DNA of 64,000 nt from Streptococcus parapneumoniae. Lineage in GTDB: Bacteria > Bacillota > Bacilli > Lactobacillales > Streptococcaceae. Position numbers and translations under genes: made by a program. The stretch lies in NCBI RefSeq assembly GCF_037076355.1, contig NZ_AP026968.1:450501-514500 (forward strand). The letters run 5' to 3'. The notes beneath the pieces are model-generated. The model was not told where the DNA came from. It saw nothing but the letters and a program-made list of their open reading frames with translations, and made no database searches. Position 1 is the stretch's first letter, and the number at the start of each line of letters is the position of its first letter. Below, in pieces: positions 33,499 through 41,988 of the stretch.

Positions 33499-35295
33499 AT
33501 GGAACAAAAACACCGTTCAGAATTTCCAGAGAAGGAACTTTGGGATTTAACAGCCCTATATCAAGACCGTGAGGATTTCTTGCGTGCAATCGAGAAGGCT
33601 CGAGAAGACATCAATCAATTTAGCCGTGATTACAAGGGTAATCTTCATACTTTTGAGGATTTTGAAAAAGCCTTTGCGGAATTGGAGCAAATCTACATTC
33701 AGATGAGCCATATTGGCAACTATGGTTTTATGCCTCAGACGACAGACTATAGCAATGACGAATTTGCCAATATTGCCCAAGCTGGGATGGAATTTGAAAC
33801 AGACGCCAGCGTAGCTCTGACCTTCTTTGACGATGCCTTGGTGGAAGCTGATGAGGAAGTCTTGGACCGTTTGGGTGAATTACCTCATTTGACAGCGGCC
33901 ATTCGTCAGGCCAAAATCAAAAAAGCCCACTATCTAGGGGCTGATGTGGAGAAGGCCTTGACCAATCTCGGTGAAGTTTTCTACAGTCCACAGGACATTT
34001 ACACTAAGATGCGAGCTGGGGATTTTGAAATGGCTGACTTTGAAGCTCATGGCAAGACTTATAAAAACAGCTTTGTGACCTATGAAAATTTCTACCAAAA
34101 TCATGAGGATGCTGAGGTTCGTGAGAAATCCTTCCGTTCCTTCTCAGAAGGTCTTCGTAAGCACCAAAATACGGCTGCAGCAGCCTATCTAGCCCAAGTC
34201 AAGTCTGAAAAACTACTGGCAGATATGAAAGGTTACGACTCAGTCTTTGATTATCTTCTGGCTGAGCAGGAAGTGGACCGTGCCATGTTTGACCGCCAGA
34301 TTGACCTCATCATGAAGGATTTTGCGCCGGTTGCTCAGAGATACCTCAAGCATGTTGCCAAGGTGAATGGTCTTAAAAAGATGACCTTTGCAGACTGGAA
34401 ATTGGATTTGGATAGTGCCCTCAATCCTCAAGTGACCATTGACGACGCTTATGATTTGGTCATGAAGTCGGTAGAACCTTTGGGGCCAGAATATTGTCAA
34501 GAAGTTGCTCGCTATCAAGAAGAGCGCTGGGTGGACTTTGCTGCCAATAGTGGCAAGGATTCCGGAGGTTATGCGGCGGATCCATATCGCGTGCACCCTT
34601 ATGTCCTCATGAGCTGGACAGGCCGTTTGAGTGATGTCTATACCTTGATTCATGAAATCGGGCATTCTGGTCAATTTATCTTTTCTGACAACCACCAAAG
34701 CTATTTCAACGCCCACATGTCGACCTATTATGTTGAAGCACCGTCAACCTTCAATGAATTGCTTCTCAGTGATTACTTGGAGAACCAGTCTAATGACCCA
34801 CGTCAAAAACGCTTCGCTCTGGCTCACCGCTTAACAGACACCTACTTCCATAACTTTATCACTCACCTTTTGGAAGCAGCCTTCCAGCGTAAAGTGTATA
34901 CATTGATTGAAGAAGGAGAAACTTTCGGAGCAAGCAAGCTCAACAGCATTATGAAGGAAGTTTTGACGGATTTCTGGGGAGATGTCATTGAAATCGACGA
35001 TGATGCAGCTTTGACTTGGATGCGTCAAGCTCACTACTACATGGGCTTGTATAGCTACACTTACTCAGCAGGACTAGTCATCTCGACAGCTGGTTACCTT
35101 CATCTTAAAAACTCAGAAACTGGAGCTGAAGACTGGCTCAATCTCCTCAAATCAGGTGGTAGCAAGACACCACTTGAGTCAGCCATGATTATCGGTGCTG
35201 ATATTTCAACAGACAAACCACTCCGTGATACCATCCAATTCTTGTCTGACACAGTTGACCAGATTATCGCCTACAGTGCTGAGTTGGGGGAATAG
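33499..35295 (+). CDS. pepF: oligoendopeptidase F (M3B)
   Basis: A 598-aa cytoplasmic thimet-like metallopeptidase that degrades short peptides taken up or released by protein turnover. The zinc site is TLIHEIGHSGQF with a third ligand in EAPSTFNE. Length and motifs match PepF/PepB of streptococci. Ribosome-binding site GAGGAAG, 10 bases after rsmE. Confidence 0.93.
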   Translation: MEQKHRSEFPEKELWDLTALYQDREDFLRAIEKAREDINQFSRDYKGNLHTFEDFEKAFAELEQIYIQMSHIGNYGFMPQTTDYSNDEFANIAQAGMEFETDASVALTFFDDALVEADEEVLDRLGELPHLTAAIRQAKIKKAHYLGADVEKALTNLGEVFYSPQDIYTKMRAGDFEMADFEAHGKTYKNSFVTYENFYQNHEDAEVREKSFRSFSEGLRKHQNTAAAAYLAQVKSEKLLADMKGYDSVFDYLLAEQEVDRAMFDRQIDLIMKDFAPVAQRYLKHVAKVNGLKKMTFADWKLDLDSALNPQVTIDDAYDLVMKSVEPLGPEYCQEVARYQEERWVDFAANSGKDSGGYAADPYRVHPYVLMSWTGRLSDVYTLIHEIGHSGQFIFSDNHQSYFNAHMSTYYVEAPSTFNELLLSDYLENQSNDPRQKRFALAHRLTDTYFHNFITHLLEAAFQRKVYTLIEEGETFGASKLNSIMKEVLTDFWGDVIEIDDDAALTWMRQAHYYMGLYSYTYSAGLVISTAGYLHLKNSETGAEDWLNLLKSGGSKTPLESAMIIGADISTDKPLRDTIQFLSDTVDQIIAYSAELGE

Positions 35296-35318
35296 TGGAA
35301 TAGAAAGGTTGTTCTAGA

Positions 35319-35474
35319 ATGATGTTTATGGGCTTGTTAAGCATCATTCTATTTGTCTTATCTATAGCTATTTTCAAAAACGCCGTTGAAGGTCGTGATG
35401 TTAAATTTGAGCTTGCGGTAGAGTTGGTATTGATCCTTATTTACTTCATTTTTTATCAGATTGTATTTAATTGA
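35319..35474 (+). CDS. small membrane protein, 51 aa
   Basis: ATG at 35319 to TGA at 35472-35474 encodes 51 residues: a hydrophobic helix (GLLSIILFVLSIAIF), a short charged loop (KNAVEGRDVKFE) and a second hydrophobic helix (LVLILIYFIFYQIVF). AGAAAGG lies about 11 bases upstream. It fills most of the gap between pepF and the next gene and has convincing two-helix membrane character, but I do not recognise a family. Confidence 0.6.
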   Translation: MMFMGLLSIILFVLSIAIFKNAVEGRDVKFELAVELVLILIYFIFYQIVFN

Positions 35475-35541
35475 GAGTTCAATATTAAATCATCTAAGAA
35501 CAGCTTTTTGAACAGTTACCAGAAATATAGAGGTATTGACC

Positions 35542-36333
35542 ATGTATCAAGAGTTACTTAGAAAAATAGCAGAAGAAAAACCAAGTTATCATGAGGAAGA
35601 AATCCAATGGTTGCTTGATCATTTGGGAGATTCTTCTCCAGAAATTCGCGATGACCTTGTTTTTACAAGCTTTGCTAGAGGGATTCAGGAAGAGCTATTT
35701 ACACACGAACAATTTTATTTCATTGCTGAGGAAATTTTATCTGATGGAGGATTATATAAAGAGATTGATAAGGCAGGCTTGTCAACCCTTGAACGTTCTT
35801 TTAGGGCGCTTATTTATGCAAATCTCTTGTCTGCAGATGCCAACCAGCAATCGATTTTTTATCAGGGATTAAAAGCAGAAATTCGTAATGTCCTTTTAAA
35901 TCAAGGTTTGCACTATCTTTCAAAAGAAAAGGATACAACGGGTTTTTCAAGTCAGTATGGTTGGGTTCATGCTTTTGCACATGGAGCCGATTTACTGACA
36001 GAGGTGGTTTGTCATCCAGACTTTCCTAAAAACAGAATTCATGAAGTATTTGAGATACTTGGTCAATTATTTAAAAGAATTCCCATTCGTTTTACAGATG
36101 ATGAAGATTGGCGTTTAGCCAGAGTACTTTATGAACCGATTTTAAAAGGGAAGTTAGCGCAAGAACAAGTAGCTTCTTGGATAAAAACTGTTGACTTTCC
36201 GATAGAAGAAAGGGAAGATTTTTATAAATTTTCCAACTTTAGATCCTGTCTGTTGGAAGTCTATGTCCAACTTGACCAGAGAAATAGTTTACAAGATGAC
36301 TTGAAAGAAGCTATCCAGTCTTTTCAATACTAG
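35542..36333 (+). CDS. DUF2785 domain-containing protein
   Basis: A 263-aa soluble helical protein of unknown function, recognised by the block SSQYGWVHAFAHGADLLTEVVCHPDF typical of the family in streptococci. ATG at 35542 after GAGG at 35530-35533 is preferred to a TTG six bases earlier. It stands alone between the small membrane protein and the aquaporin gene. Confidence 0.8.
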   Translation: MYQELLRKIAEEKPSYHEEEIQWLLDHLGDSSPEIRDDLVFTSFARGIQEELFTHEQFYFIAEEILSDGGLYKEIDKAGLSTLERSFRALIYANLLSADANQQSIFYQGLKAEIRNVLLNQGLHYLSKEKDTTGFSSQYGWVHAFAHGADLLTEVVCHPDFPKNRIHEVFEILGQLFKRIPIRFTDDEDWRLARVLYEPILKGKLAQEQVASWIKTVDFPIEEREDFYKFSNFRSCLLEVYVQLDQRNSLQDDLKEAIQSFQY

Positions 36334-36356
36334 GACTTAGATAACAGTTCTATGAT

Positions 36357-36412
36357 TTTCAAGAAAATTTCCAAACAATTTTCTTGAAACCCTTTCCCTC
36401 TTTTGATAGACT
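36357..36412 (+). promoter_or_regulatory. aquaporin promoter overlapped by a palindrome
   Basis: Promoter: TTGAAA (36384-36389), 17-bp spacer, TAGACT (36407-36412). A perfect 13-bp inverted repeat TTTCAAGAAAATT (36357-36369) / AATTTTCTTGAAA (36377-36389) ends inside the -35. It could be an operator, or the terminator of the DUF2785 gene although no T run follows. Confidence 0.65.
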
Positions 36413-36444
36413 AGTATCTAGTTTTTGAAAAAAGGAGAAAGAGA

Positions 36445-37113
36445 ATGAAAAAATTTGTCGCTGAGTTAATCGGTACGTTCATGCTTGTGTTCGTTGGGAC
36501 AGGGGCTGTTGTTTTTGGAAATGGTCTTGATGGCCTTGGTCACCTTGGAATCGCCTTTGCCTTTGGTTTGGCAATCGTGGTGGCAGCCTACTCAATCGGA
36601 ACTGTTTCAGGTGCTCACTTGAACCCGGCTGTTTCGATTGCTATGTTTGTTAACAAACGTTTGTCATCTTCAGAACTTGTAAACTACATCCTTGGTCAGG
36701 TTGTTGGAGCTTTCATCGCTTCTGGCGCAGTCTTCTTCCTCTTGGGTAATTCAGGTATGTCAACTGCTAGCCTTGGTGAAAATGCCTTGGCAAACGGTGT
36801 CACTGTCTTTGGTGGTTTCTTGTTTGAAATCATCGCAACTTTCTTGTTTGTCTTGGTTATCATGACTGTGACTTCAGAAAGTAAGGGCAATGGCGCGATT
36901 GCTGGTTTGGTAATCGGTTTGTCATTGATGGCGATGATTCTTGTCGGATTGAAGATTACTGGACTTTCAGTAAACCCAGCTCGTAGCTTGGCACCAGCTG
37001 TCTTGGTAGGCGGCGCAGCCCTTCAACAAGTTTGGATTTTCATCCTTGCACCAATCGCTGGTGGAGTTCTTGCAGCCCTTGTTGCGAAAAACTTCCTTGG
37101 AACAGAAGAATAA
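36445..37113 (+). CDS. aquaporin / MIP family channel
   Basis: A 222-aa channel with six membrane helices and both half-helix signatures (SGAHLNPAVS and SVNPARSLAPA). The second motif and the short length point to a water-selective AqpZ-type channel rather than a glycerol facilitator. In pneumococcus a related channel has been linked to hydrogen peroxide movement, but that cannot be read here. Ribosome-binding site AAAGGAGAAAG. Confidence 0.9.
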   Translation: MKKFVAELIGTFMLVFVGTGAVVFGNGLDGLGHLGIAFAFGLAIVVAAYSIGTVSGAHLNPAVSIAMFVNKRLSSSELVNYILGQVVGAFIASGAVFFLLGNSGMSTASLGENALANGVTVFGGFLFEIIATFLFVLVIMTVTSESKGNGAIAGLVIGLSLMAMILVGLKITGLSVNPARSLAPAVLVGGAALQQVWIFILAPIAGGVLAALVAKNFLGTEE

Positions 37114-37122
37114 TTGAAACTC

Positions 37123-37161
37123 AAAAAGCCTTGCTCCTCATCTTGAGGAACAGGGCTTTTT
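37123..37161. terminator. bidirectional terminator between aquaporin and queF
   Basis: AAAAAGCC(T)TG...CAGGGCTTTTT with an inner TCCTCATCTTGAGGA arm. A on the left and T on the right allow use from both strands, for the convergent aquaporin gene and que operon. Confidence 0.9.
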
Positions 37162-37170
37162 CGTATGAGT

Positions 37171-37662
37171 TTAGCGGTTGTCAATTTTCTCTGGATAAAG
37201 GTCGTGTTGGAAGAGGCGTTGTTCTGCCAAGCCTTCAAACTTAGTTCCAGGTTTACCGTAGTTGTAGTAGGGGTCGATTGAAATGCCACCGCGCGGAGTG
37301 AATTTTCCCCAGACTTCTAAATAGCGAGGGTCTAGCAAGTTGACCAAGTCTTTCCCGATGGTGTTGATACAGTTTTCGTGGAAATCTCCGTGGTTTCGGT
37401 AACTAAAGAGGTAGAGTTTGAGGGATTTTGACTCAACACAGAGCTTGTCAGGGATGTAGGAAATATAGATAGTCGCAAAGTCTGGCTGAGCGGTAATAGG
37501 GCAAAGCGAGGTAAATTCAGGACAGTTAAATTTGATAAAATAGTCATTTTCCACATGACGATTGTCAAAAGATTCGAGGACATCTGGTTGATAGTCAAAG
37601 ATATAGTTGGTTTCTTTGTTGCCGAGGAGGCTTAGGTTTTTCATTTCTTCTTGTTGTGACAT
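37171..37662 (-). CDS. queF: preQ0 reductase
   Basis: A 163-aa NADPH-dependent reductase that turns preQ0 into preQ1. The catalytic cysteine lies in [14 protein letters not shown] and the substrate-binding glutamate in [21 protein letters not shown]. It is the last gene of the leftward queC-queD-queE-queF operon under the riboswitch at 39563-39597. Confidence 0.96.
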   Translation of the reverse strand: MSQQEEMKNLSLLGNKETNYIFDYQPDVLESFDNRHVENDYFIKFNCPEFTSLCPITAQPDFATIYISYIPDKLCVESKSLKLYLFSYRNHGDFHENCINTIGKDLVNLLDPRYLEVWGKFTPRGGISIDPYYNYGKPGTKFEGLAEQRLFQHDLYPEKIDNR

Positions 37663-37680
37663 GATTTTTTCTTTCTAATC

Positions 37681-38397
37681 TTAAACACCACGTTGGTTAT
37701 CGTAGAGGAGGGTATGGAGTTGAGGAAGGACGCGGACATTGCCCCAGCTATCGTCAGTAGCGACGCGTTCCCAGAGTTCTTTGAGACGGTTCAGTTGATC
37801 TTGGATAATATTGCCTGTGGCCTTGGGCTCAGGATTTCCAGCCGATAAGAAGAGGACATCTGGTTGGTAGCGTTCTTGTATTCCTTTAGCAAAGGCTAAA
37901 TCTGCATCATCAAAGACAGGGATTTTAAAGGTGACCTTGTCTGGATCCAGTTGGGAAACGATAAAGTCCAAGGTCTCAAAGTTGACTTCCATCTTGGATG
38001 AAGGAGGTTTGGGACTCAGGGTGACTTGGTCGATGTCTTTTAACCAATTTTGCCAGCGAGAACCTTGAGTCTCGACAGCAAGGGTGACACCGCGTTCCTT
38101 GAGCTTAGTGACCAATTCGGCCATATTGGCTGCTAGGATAGCAGGATTTCCCCCAGACAGGGTGACATAGTCGTAGTTCCCCAATTTATCCAACTCAGCA
38201 ATGACCTCGTCAGCTGTCATACGAGTTGGCTTTTCAGAGCCATCCCAAGTAAAGGCAGAATCGCACCAGTCGCAGTGGTAGTCGCAACCAGCAGTGCGGA
38301 CAAACATGGTTTTCTGCCCGATAGCACGGCCTTCACCTTGAAAGGTTGGGCCAAAAATTTCCAGAACTGGTAGTTTGAGGACACGTTCCCTAGTCAT
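37681..38397 (-). CDS. queE: 7-carboxy-7-deazaguanine synthase
   Basis: A 238-aa radical SAM enzyme that contracts the pterin ring to the deazaguanine skeleton. The cluster cysteines are in CDYHCDWCD, preceded by the family's EIFGPTFQGEGRAIGQ. It overlaps queD by 8 bases. It lies between queD and queF in the operon. Confidence 0.95.
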   Translation of the reverse strand: MTRERVLKLPVLEIFGPTFQGEGRAIGQKTMFVRTAGCDYHCDWCDSAFTWDGSEKPTRMTADEVIAELDKLGNYDYVTLSGGNPAILAANMAELVTKLKERGVTLAVETQGSRWQNWLKDIDQVTLSPKPPSSKMEVNFETLDFIVSQLDPDKVTFKIPVFDDADLAFAKGIQERYQPDVLFLSAGNPEPKATGNIIQDQLNRLKELWERVATDDSWGNVRVLPQLHTLLYDNQRGV

Positions 38398-38833
38398 CTA
38401 ACCACTCCCGTCTAAACTCTGCAAAGGCAGTCGGAGTCTCATAGAGGCGAACGTATTCCAAACGGAGACCGCGCTCGTCTGGCAACTCTTGACTCATGGT
38501 TTGGAAAATCCAGTAAACCATATTTTCAGCAGTCGTGTTCATATAGGGAAGAGTTTCATTGAGATAGCGATGGTCCAGGTGGGGCTCTAAGTAGTTCTTG
38601 TAGATCGCTTTGATGTCTCCGAAATCGTAGGTCATGCCACGTTCATCTAAAAATCCACTGACAGCAATCTGCAAATGATAGGTGTGGCCGTGCAGGGACT
38701 TACATTTTCCCTCATAGTGAAAGAGGTGGTGGGCAGCATCGAAGGTAAACTCTTTTGATACCAAGGTTCTGTGAGGATTGTAGACCAGAGACTCCCCAGT
38801 TTCCTGTTTGATTTCTTTGGGTGCAAAAAACAT
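38390..38833 (-). CDS. queD: 6-carboxytetrahydropterin synthase
   Basis: A 147-aa member of the PTPS fold making 6-carboxytetrahydropterin from dihydroneopterin triphosphate. Zinc histidines appear in FDAAHHLFHYEGKCKSLHGHTYHLQI, along with the catalytic Cys of CKSLHGH. ATG at 38833 (AGGAAAGGA upstream) shares a base with the queC stop; a longer upstream frame is only queC in another frame. Confidence 0.95.
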   Translation of the reverse strand: MFFAPKEIKQETGESLVYNPHRTLVSKEFTFDAAHHLFHYEGKCKSLHGHTYHLQIAVSGFLDERGMTYDFGDIKAIYKNYLEPHLDHRYLNETLPYMNTTAENMVYWIFQTMSQELPDERGLRLEYVRLYETPTAFAEFRREWLDD

Positions 38834-39486
38834 TAGTCCTTTCCTTTCTGTGAGAGATAAACATCTAGACCATGTTGACGTAGGTGGCAGGCTGGGCAAT
38901 CTCCACAGCCACTCCCTATAATTCCGTTGTAGCAGGTTAAGGTCTTTTCACGAACATAGTCAAAGGCACCGAGTTGGTCAGCCAATTCCCAAGTTTCAGT
39001 CTTGTCCAGCCACATGAGAGGTGTTTGGATAACAAAGTCGTAATCCATAGCAAGGTTGAGGGTAACATTAAGGGATTTGACAAAGACATCTCGACAATCG
39101 GGGTAGCCTGAGAAGTCTGTCTCGCAGACACCTGTCACGATGTCTTTAATGCCCCGTTGCTTAGCAAGAACAGCCGCAAAGGATAGAAAGAGGTGGTTGC
39201 GACCATCAACGAAGGTATTGGGAATCTCTCCTTCTTTTTGCTCAATCTCCATATCAGAGGTCAGGGCATTTTCAGTGATTTGTCCCAGCAGAGACATATC
39301 TAGGATGTGATGGCGAATCCCCTGTTCCTTAGCGATTTCTTGGGCAACTTGAATTTCAAGATGGTGGCGTTGGCCATAGGCAAAGGTGACAGCTTCGACT
39401 GTTTCATAGTGTTCTTTAGCCCAAAAGAGGCAGGTTGTAGAATCTTGACCGCCACTAAAGACGACCAAGGCAGATTGACGTTTCAT
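38833..39486 (-). CDS. queC: preQ0 synthase (7-cyano-7-deazaguanine synthase)
   Basis: A 217-aa ATP-dependent enzyme that forms the nitrile of preQ0. N-terminal PP-loop [12 protein letters not shown] and C-terminal zinc cysteines in [16 protein letters not shown]. Start MKRQSALV at 39486 after AAGGAGTA. First gene of the operon, preceded by an aptamer and an intrinsic terminator, which implies control by preQ1. Confidence 0.96.
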   Translation of the reverse strand: MKRQSALVVFSGGQDSTTCLFWAKEHYETVEAVTFAYGQRHHLEIQVAQEIAKEQGIRHHILDMSLLGQITENALTSDMEIEQKEGEIPNTFVDGRNHLFLSFAAVLAKQRGIKDIVTGVCETDFSGYPDCRDVFVKSLNVTLNLAMDYDFVIQTPLMWLDKTETWELADQLGAFDYVREKTLTCYNGIIGSGCGDCPACHLRQHGLDVYLSQKGKD

Positions 39487-39523
39487 AGTACTCCTTCCAA
39501 AATGGGAAATGTTCAGAGCACGC

Positions 39524-39546
39524 AAAAAGCTCCCTTGAGGGAGCTA
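39524..39546 (-). terminator. riboswitch-controlled terminator before queC
   Basis: On the minus strand AGCTCCC TCAA GGGAGCT TTTT forms a compact hairpin and U run between the aptamer and the queC start, the expression platform of the preQ1 switch. Confidence 0.85.
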
Positions 39547-39562
39547 AAAAATACCAAGTCAA

Positions 39563-39597
39563 GGTTTTTTTTAGCGATGGCATGTCCCAAACATCGT
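39563..39597 (-). promoter_or_regulatory. preQ1-I-type riboswitch aptamer
   Basis: On the minus strand CGATG and CATCG form a 5-bp stem around a 12-base loop (TTTGGGACATGC), followed by the A-rich tail CTAAAAAAAACC. Stem length, loop length and tail match the class I preQ1 aptamer, in which the tail folds back on the loop. Location upstream of a terminator and queC supports it. A promoter follows the same strand rule: TTGCCA (39635-39640), 17-bp spacer, TAGACT (39612-39617). Confidence 0.75.
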
Positions 39598-39653
39598 AAT
39601 ATTCTACTTACAGTCTAGCATATTTTTTGAAAAATGGCAAAGAGCAAGAAAAA

Positions 39654-39682
39654 AGAGACCAAAGAAAGTACTTGGTCTCTAG
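39654..39682 (-). terminator. terminator after trxA
   Basis: AGAGACCAA...TTGGTCTCT inverted repeat; on the minus strand it is followed by a long T run. It separates trxA from the que operon. Confidence 0.85.
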
Positions 39683-39687
39683 TTTGA

Positions 39688-40002
39688 TTAGCTCAATTCA
39701 GCAACGATGGCCTTGATTTGTTCTGCTGTGTGAACACCAGCAACTTGTTTGACAACTTGGCCGTCTTTTTTGAAGAGAAGAGTTGGGATAGACATGATTC
39801 CAAAAGCACGAGCTGTGTTTGGATTTTCATCAACGTCCATTTTAACGATTTTCAAGACATCTTCTGAAAGTTCTTCAGACAATTTATCCAAGATTGGACC
39901 TTGCATACGACATGGACCACACCAAGTTGCCCAGAAGTCTACCAAGACCAAACCGTCTTTTGTTTCTTGTTCGAATGTTGCATCTGTAATTGCTTTTGCC
40001 AT
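39688..40002 (-). CDS. trxA: thioredoxin
   Basis: A 104-aa cytoplasmic disulfide reductase with the active site WCGPCR and the cis-proline in SIPTLLFKKDG. It keeps cytoplasmic proteins reduced with thioredoxin reductase encoded elsewhere. It starts 15 bases after the DUF4649 gene and has an AAAGGAGAAA ribosome-binding site. Confidence 0.95.
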   Translation of the reverse strand: MAKAITDATFEQETKDGLVLVDFWATWCGPCRMQGPILDKLSEELSEDVLKIVKMDVDENPNTARAFGIMSIPTLLFKKDGQVVKQVAGVHTAEQIKAIVAELS

Positions 40003-40017
40003 TGTATTTCTCCTTTT

Positions 40018-40239
40018 TTAGTTATATTGGCTTAAATCTTGTTTCTTGAGATAGAAGAAGATGTCTCCATAAGTCCCATGGTAGTCCAAATCATGACCCT
40101 TATAAGTCAATTTTTGGACAGGGTAGTAGTCTGCGACGCCGATAAGGCAAGCTTGCTGCGAACGATCAAAGTCTTCATAAGACTCGAAAGTCACAGTTCT
40201 TTCGTTCTTGCTGGCATCTAAATAGGTGATTTCAATCAT
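40018..40239 (-). CDS. DUF4649 family protein
   Basis: A 73-aa small acidic/aromatic protein found beside trxA in streptococci, function unknown. Start MIEITYLD at 40239 with AAAGGAG upstream; a longer open frame starts far upstream without a ribosome-binding site. Probably co-transcribed with trxA. Confidence 0.75.
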   Translation of the reverse strand: MIEITYLDASKNERTVTFESYEDFDRSQQACLIGVADYYPVQKLTYKGHDLDYHGTYGDIFFYLKKQDLSQYN

Positions 40240-40338
40240 GTTTAAAACTCCTTTGTTTAATGATGACTTTATTTTACTCCTTGTAGAAGAGAATGTCAAG
40301 AAAAATGATTGCGCACGCAACTTTTTTCTAAAATCATC

Positions 40339-40719
40339 TCAAATCAAGAAATCCAAACCAGTTTCCAAGCTTGCTTCGACAGCCTTTTGTAGCGAGGTCA
40401 GTGTCTTTTGCCCATCACTTGTCAGGCAGATAAAACTAGAGCGTCTATCTTGATGGCAACACATGCGACTGAGCAGACCGCAATTTTTAGCTTCCAAACG
40501 AGCCACCATCCGAGAAACAGCGCTCGGGCTCAGATGAAGCTTATCTGGCAGGTCAATCTGGCGTAGAGATTTTTCTTCAGCCAAGTCCAGATAGTAGAGC
40601 AGGTAAAACTCTTTCAAGGTCAGACTTTGCTCGCTCTTCTGGGCAATGGTCTCTTCCAAGAGACTTTCAATTTCTTTCTGACGCCGATTGAAGTCAAACC
40701 ATTTTTCCAAATAGGTCAT
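40339..40719 (-). CDS. MarR family transcriptional regulator
   Basis: A 126-aa winged-helix protein: LRQIDLPDKLHLSPSAVSRMVARLEAKN is the recognition region, followed by the wing with CCHQDRRSSFICLT. Ligand unknown. Start MTYLEKW at 40719 after AAAGGAGAT. It lies next to an FUSC-type membrane protein, which may be its target; this is inference. Confidence 0.88.
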   Translation of the reverse strand: MTYLEKWFDFNRRQKEIESLLEETIAQKSEQSLTLKEFYLLYYLDLAEEKSLRQIDLPDKLHLSPSAVSRMVARLEAKNCGLLSRMCCHQDRRSSFICLTSDGQKTLTSLQKAVEASLETGLDFLI

Positions 40720-40861
40720 AGTATCTCCTTTCTTTTTAGAGTTGTAAATAGAAGAAAGTCCATTTACGGACAGTCTCTGCATCACAAGATGATTGTGCAT
40801 GCAATAATTATACTACTTTTCAAAAGAGCTAGCAAGTTCTGTTTTTTAGTGGTTTTCTTTT

Positions 40862-41815
40862 TTACTGTCCATATTTTTGGTAAAAATCAACTTTTACTTG
40901 GATGAAGGTTTTGGCTTCACGTAGGAGTTGAAGAAGGGTGGCACGGGTTTCAAATTCGTCTCTTGTCTTGGGCAGACTGCGGTTCCGGAAGACTTCCAGA
41001 TAGCGTTCAATTTCATCTAGCAAATCAGAAGCAGGATTGGTCTGGCTTAGTTGACTAGCAATTTTTGAAAAGAGTTGGGCCAAAATCAGGCTTTCACTGG
41101 CAGCTAGGTGACAGGTGTTGATTTGGTGGGCCATATTTCGCAGGATACGACTTTGTCGCTGTCTCATCTCAAAGTAGTGGATATGGTAGTCGGTTTGGTG
41201 AAAGAGGTGGTCAGAGTGATCCAAATAGACCAGTCTGAGGGCTTCTTCTAAAAGTGTGTCTAATTCCTCTACCAACTGTGCTCGGTTGCGTCCATCCCCT
41301 CTGGATAAATAATATTTGAAACGCTGGAGGATATCTTTTAACTTTTCTTCCACCAGCGTGTGGTAGTGCTGGATTTCCTCTTCTCGTGAAGGCATGTAGA
41401 GATTGACCAGTAAGGCAAATCCTGTACCGATAGCAAAGAGAAGGAATTCATTGACTAGAAGGTCTGGAGAGGTTGATTTTTGCACCAAGAGATGGCTAAC
41501 CAACACGCTACTTGGTGTGATGCCAATTTCCCAGCCCATCTTATAGGTCAGGGGAACATAGAGGGCTAGATAGAGGCCGAGGCTCCAGATATGAAATCCG
41601 CTCAGGTGAAAAGCTAGAACACCGATAGCCAGAGCTAGGAGCATGGAAAAGAGTCGATTGCGAGCCAGTTTTAAAGTACTTCTACGCGTATCAGATAGGC
41701 TCAAGAGAGCGATAATTCCGGCCGAAACTGCTGAGGAAAGATTGAGAAAATAAGCAAGCAGGCAGGCAAGGCAGGTAGCTAAGATGAGCTTGGTCGTACG
41801 TTGGCTAATAGACAT
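40862..41815 (-). CDS. FUSC / aromatic acid exporter family membrane protein
   Basis: A 317-aa protein with an N-terminal block of about five hydrophobic segments (ILATCLACLLAYFLNLSSAVSAGIIALLSL onward) and a C-terminal soluble helical half rich in charged residues. This is the organisation of the DUF939/FUSC family related to aromatic acid and multidrug exporters. Start at 41815 after AGGAAATT. The BOX element lies immediately upstream. Confidence 0.8.
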   Translation of the reverse strand: MSISQRTTKLILATCLACLLAYFLNLSSAVSAGIIALLSLSDTRRSTLKLARNRLFSMLLALAIGVLAFHLSGFHIWSLGLYLALYVPLTYKMGWEIGITPSSVLVSHLLVQKSTSPDLLVNEFLLFAIGTGFALLVNLYMPSREEEIQHYHTLVEEKLKDILQRFKYYLSRGDGRNRAQLVEELDTLLEEALRLVYLDHSDHLFHQTDYHIHYFEMRQRQSRILRNMAHQINTCHLAASESLILAQLFSKIASQLSQTNPASDLLDEIERYLEVFRNRSLPKTRDEFETRATLLQLLREAKTFIQVKVDFYQKYGQ

Positions 41816-41829
41816 AAGAATTTCCTGAT

Positions 41830-41936
41830 AATACTCAATGAAAATCAAAGAGCAAACTAGGAAGCTAGCCGTAGGCAGTACTTGAGTACGGCAAGGCGAA
41901 GCTGACGTGGTTTGAATTTGATTTTCGAAGAGTATA
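41830..41936. repeat. BOX element (boxA-boxC form, no boxB)
   Basis: Starts ATACTCAATGAAAATCAAAGAGC and AACTAGGAAGCTAGCC (boxA) and ends CGGCAAGGCGAAGCTGACGTGG...TTCGAAGAGTAT (boxC). About 107 bp, the size of a boxA plus boxC pair without boxB. BOX repeats are characteristic of S. pneumoniae and close relatives. Confidence 0.92.
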
Positions 41937-41988
41937 AGTTAGAATAAAAGAGCAAAAGACAAAACCTGAGCAGGCTTGCCTTTATGAG

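Noticed and set aside
38834..38899. Longer N-terminus for QueD
   Set aside because: The extra residues come from queC in another frame; ATG 38833 has the ribosome-binding site and the family start.
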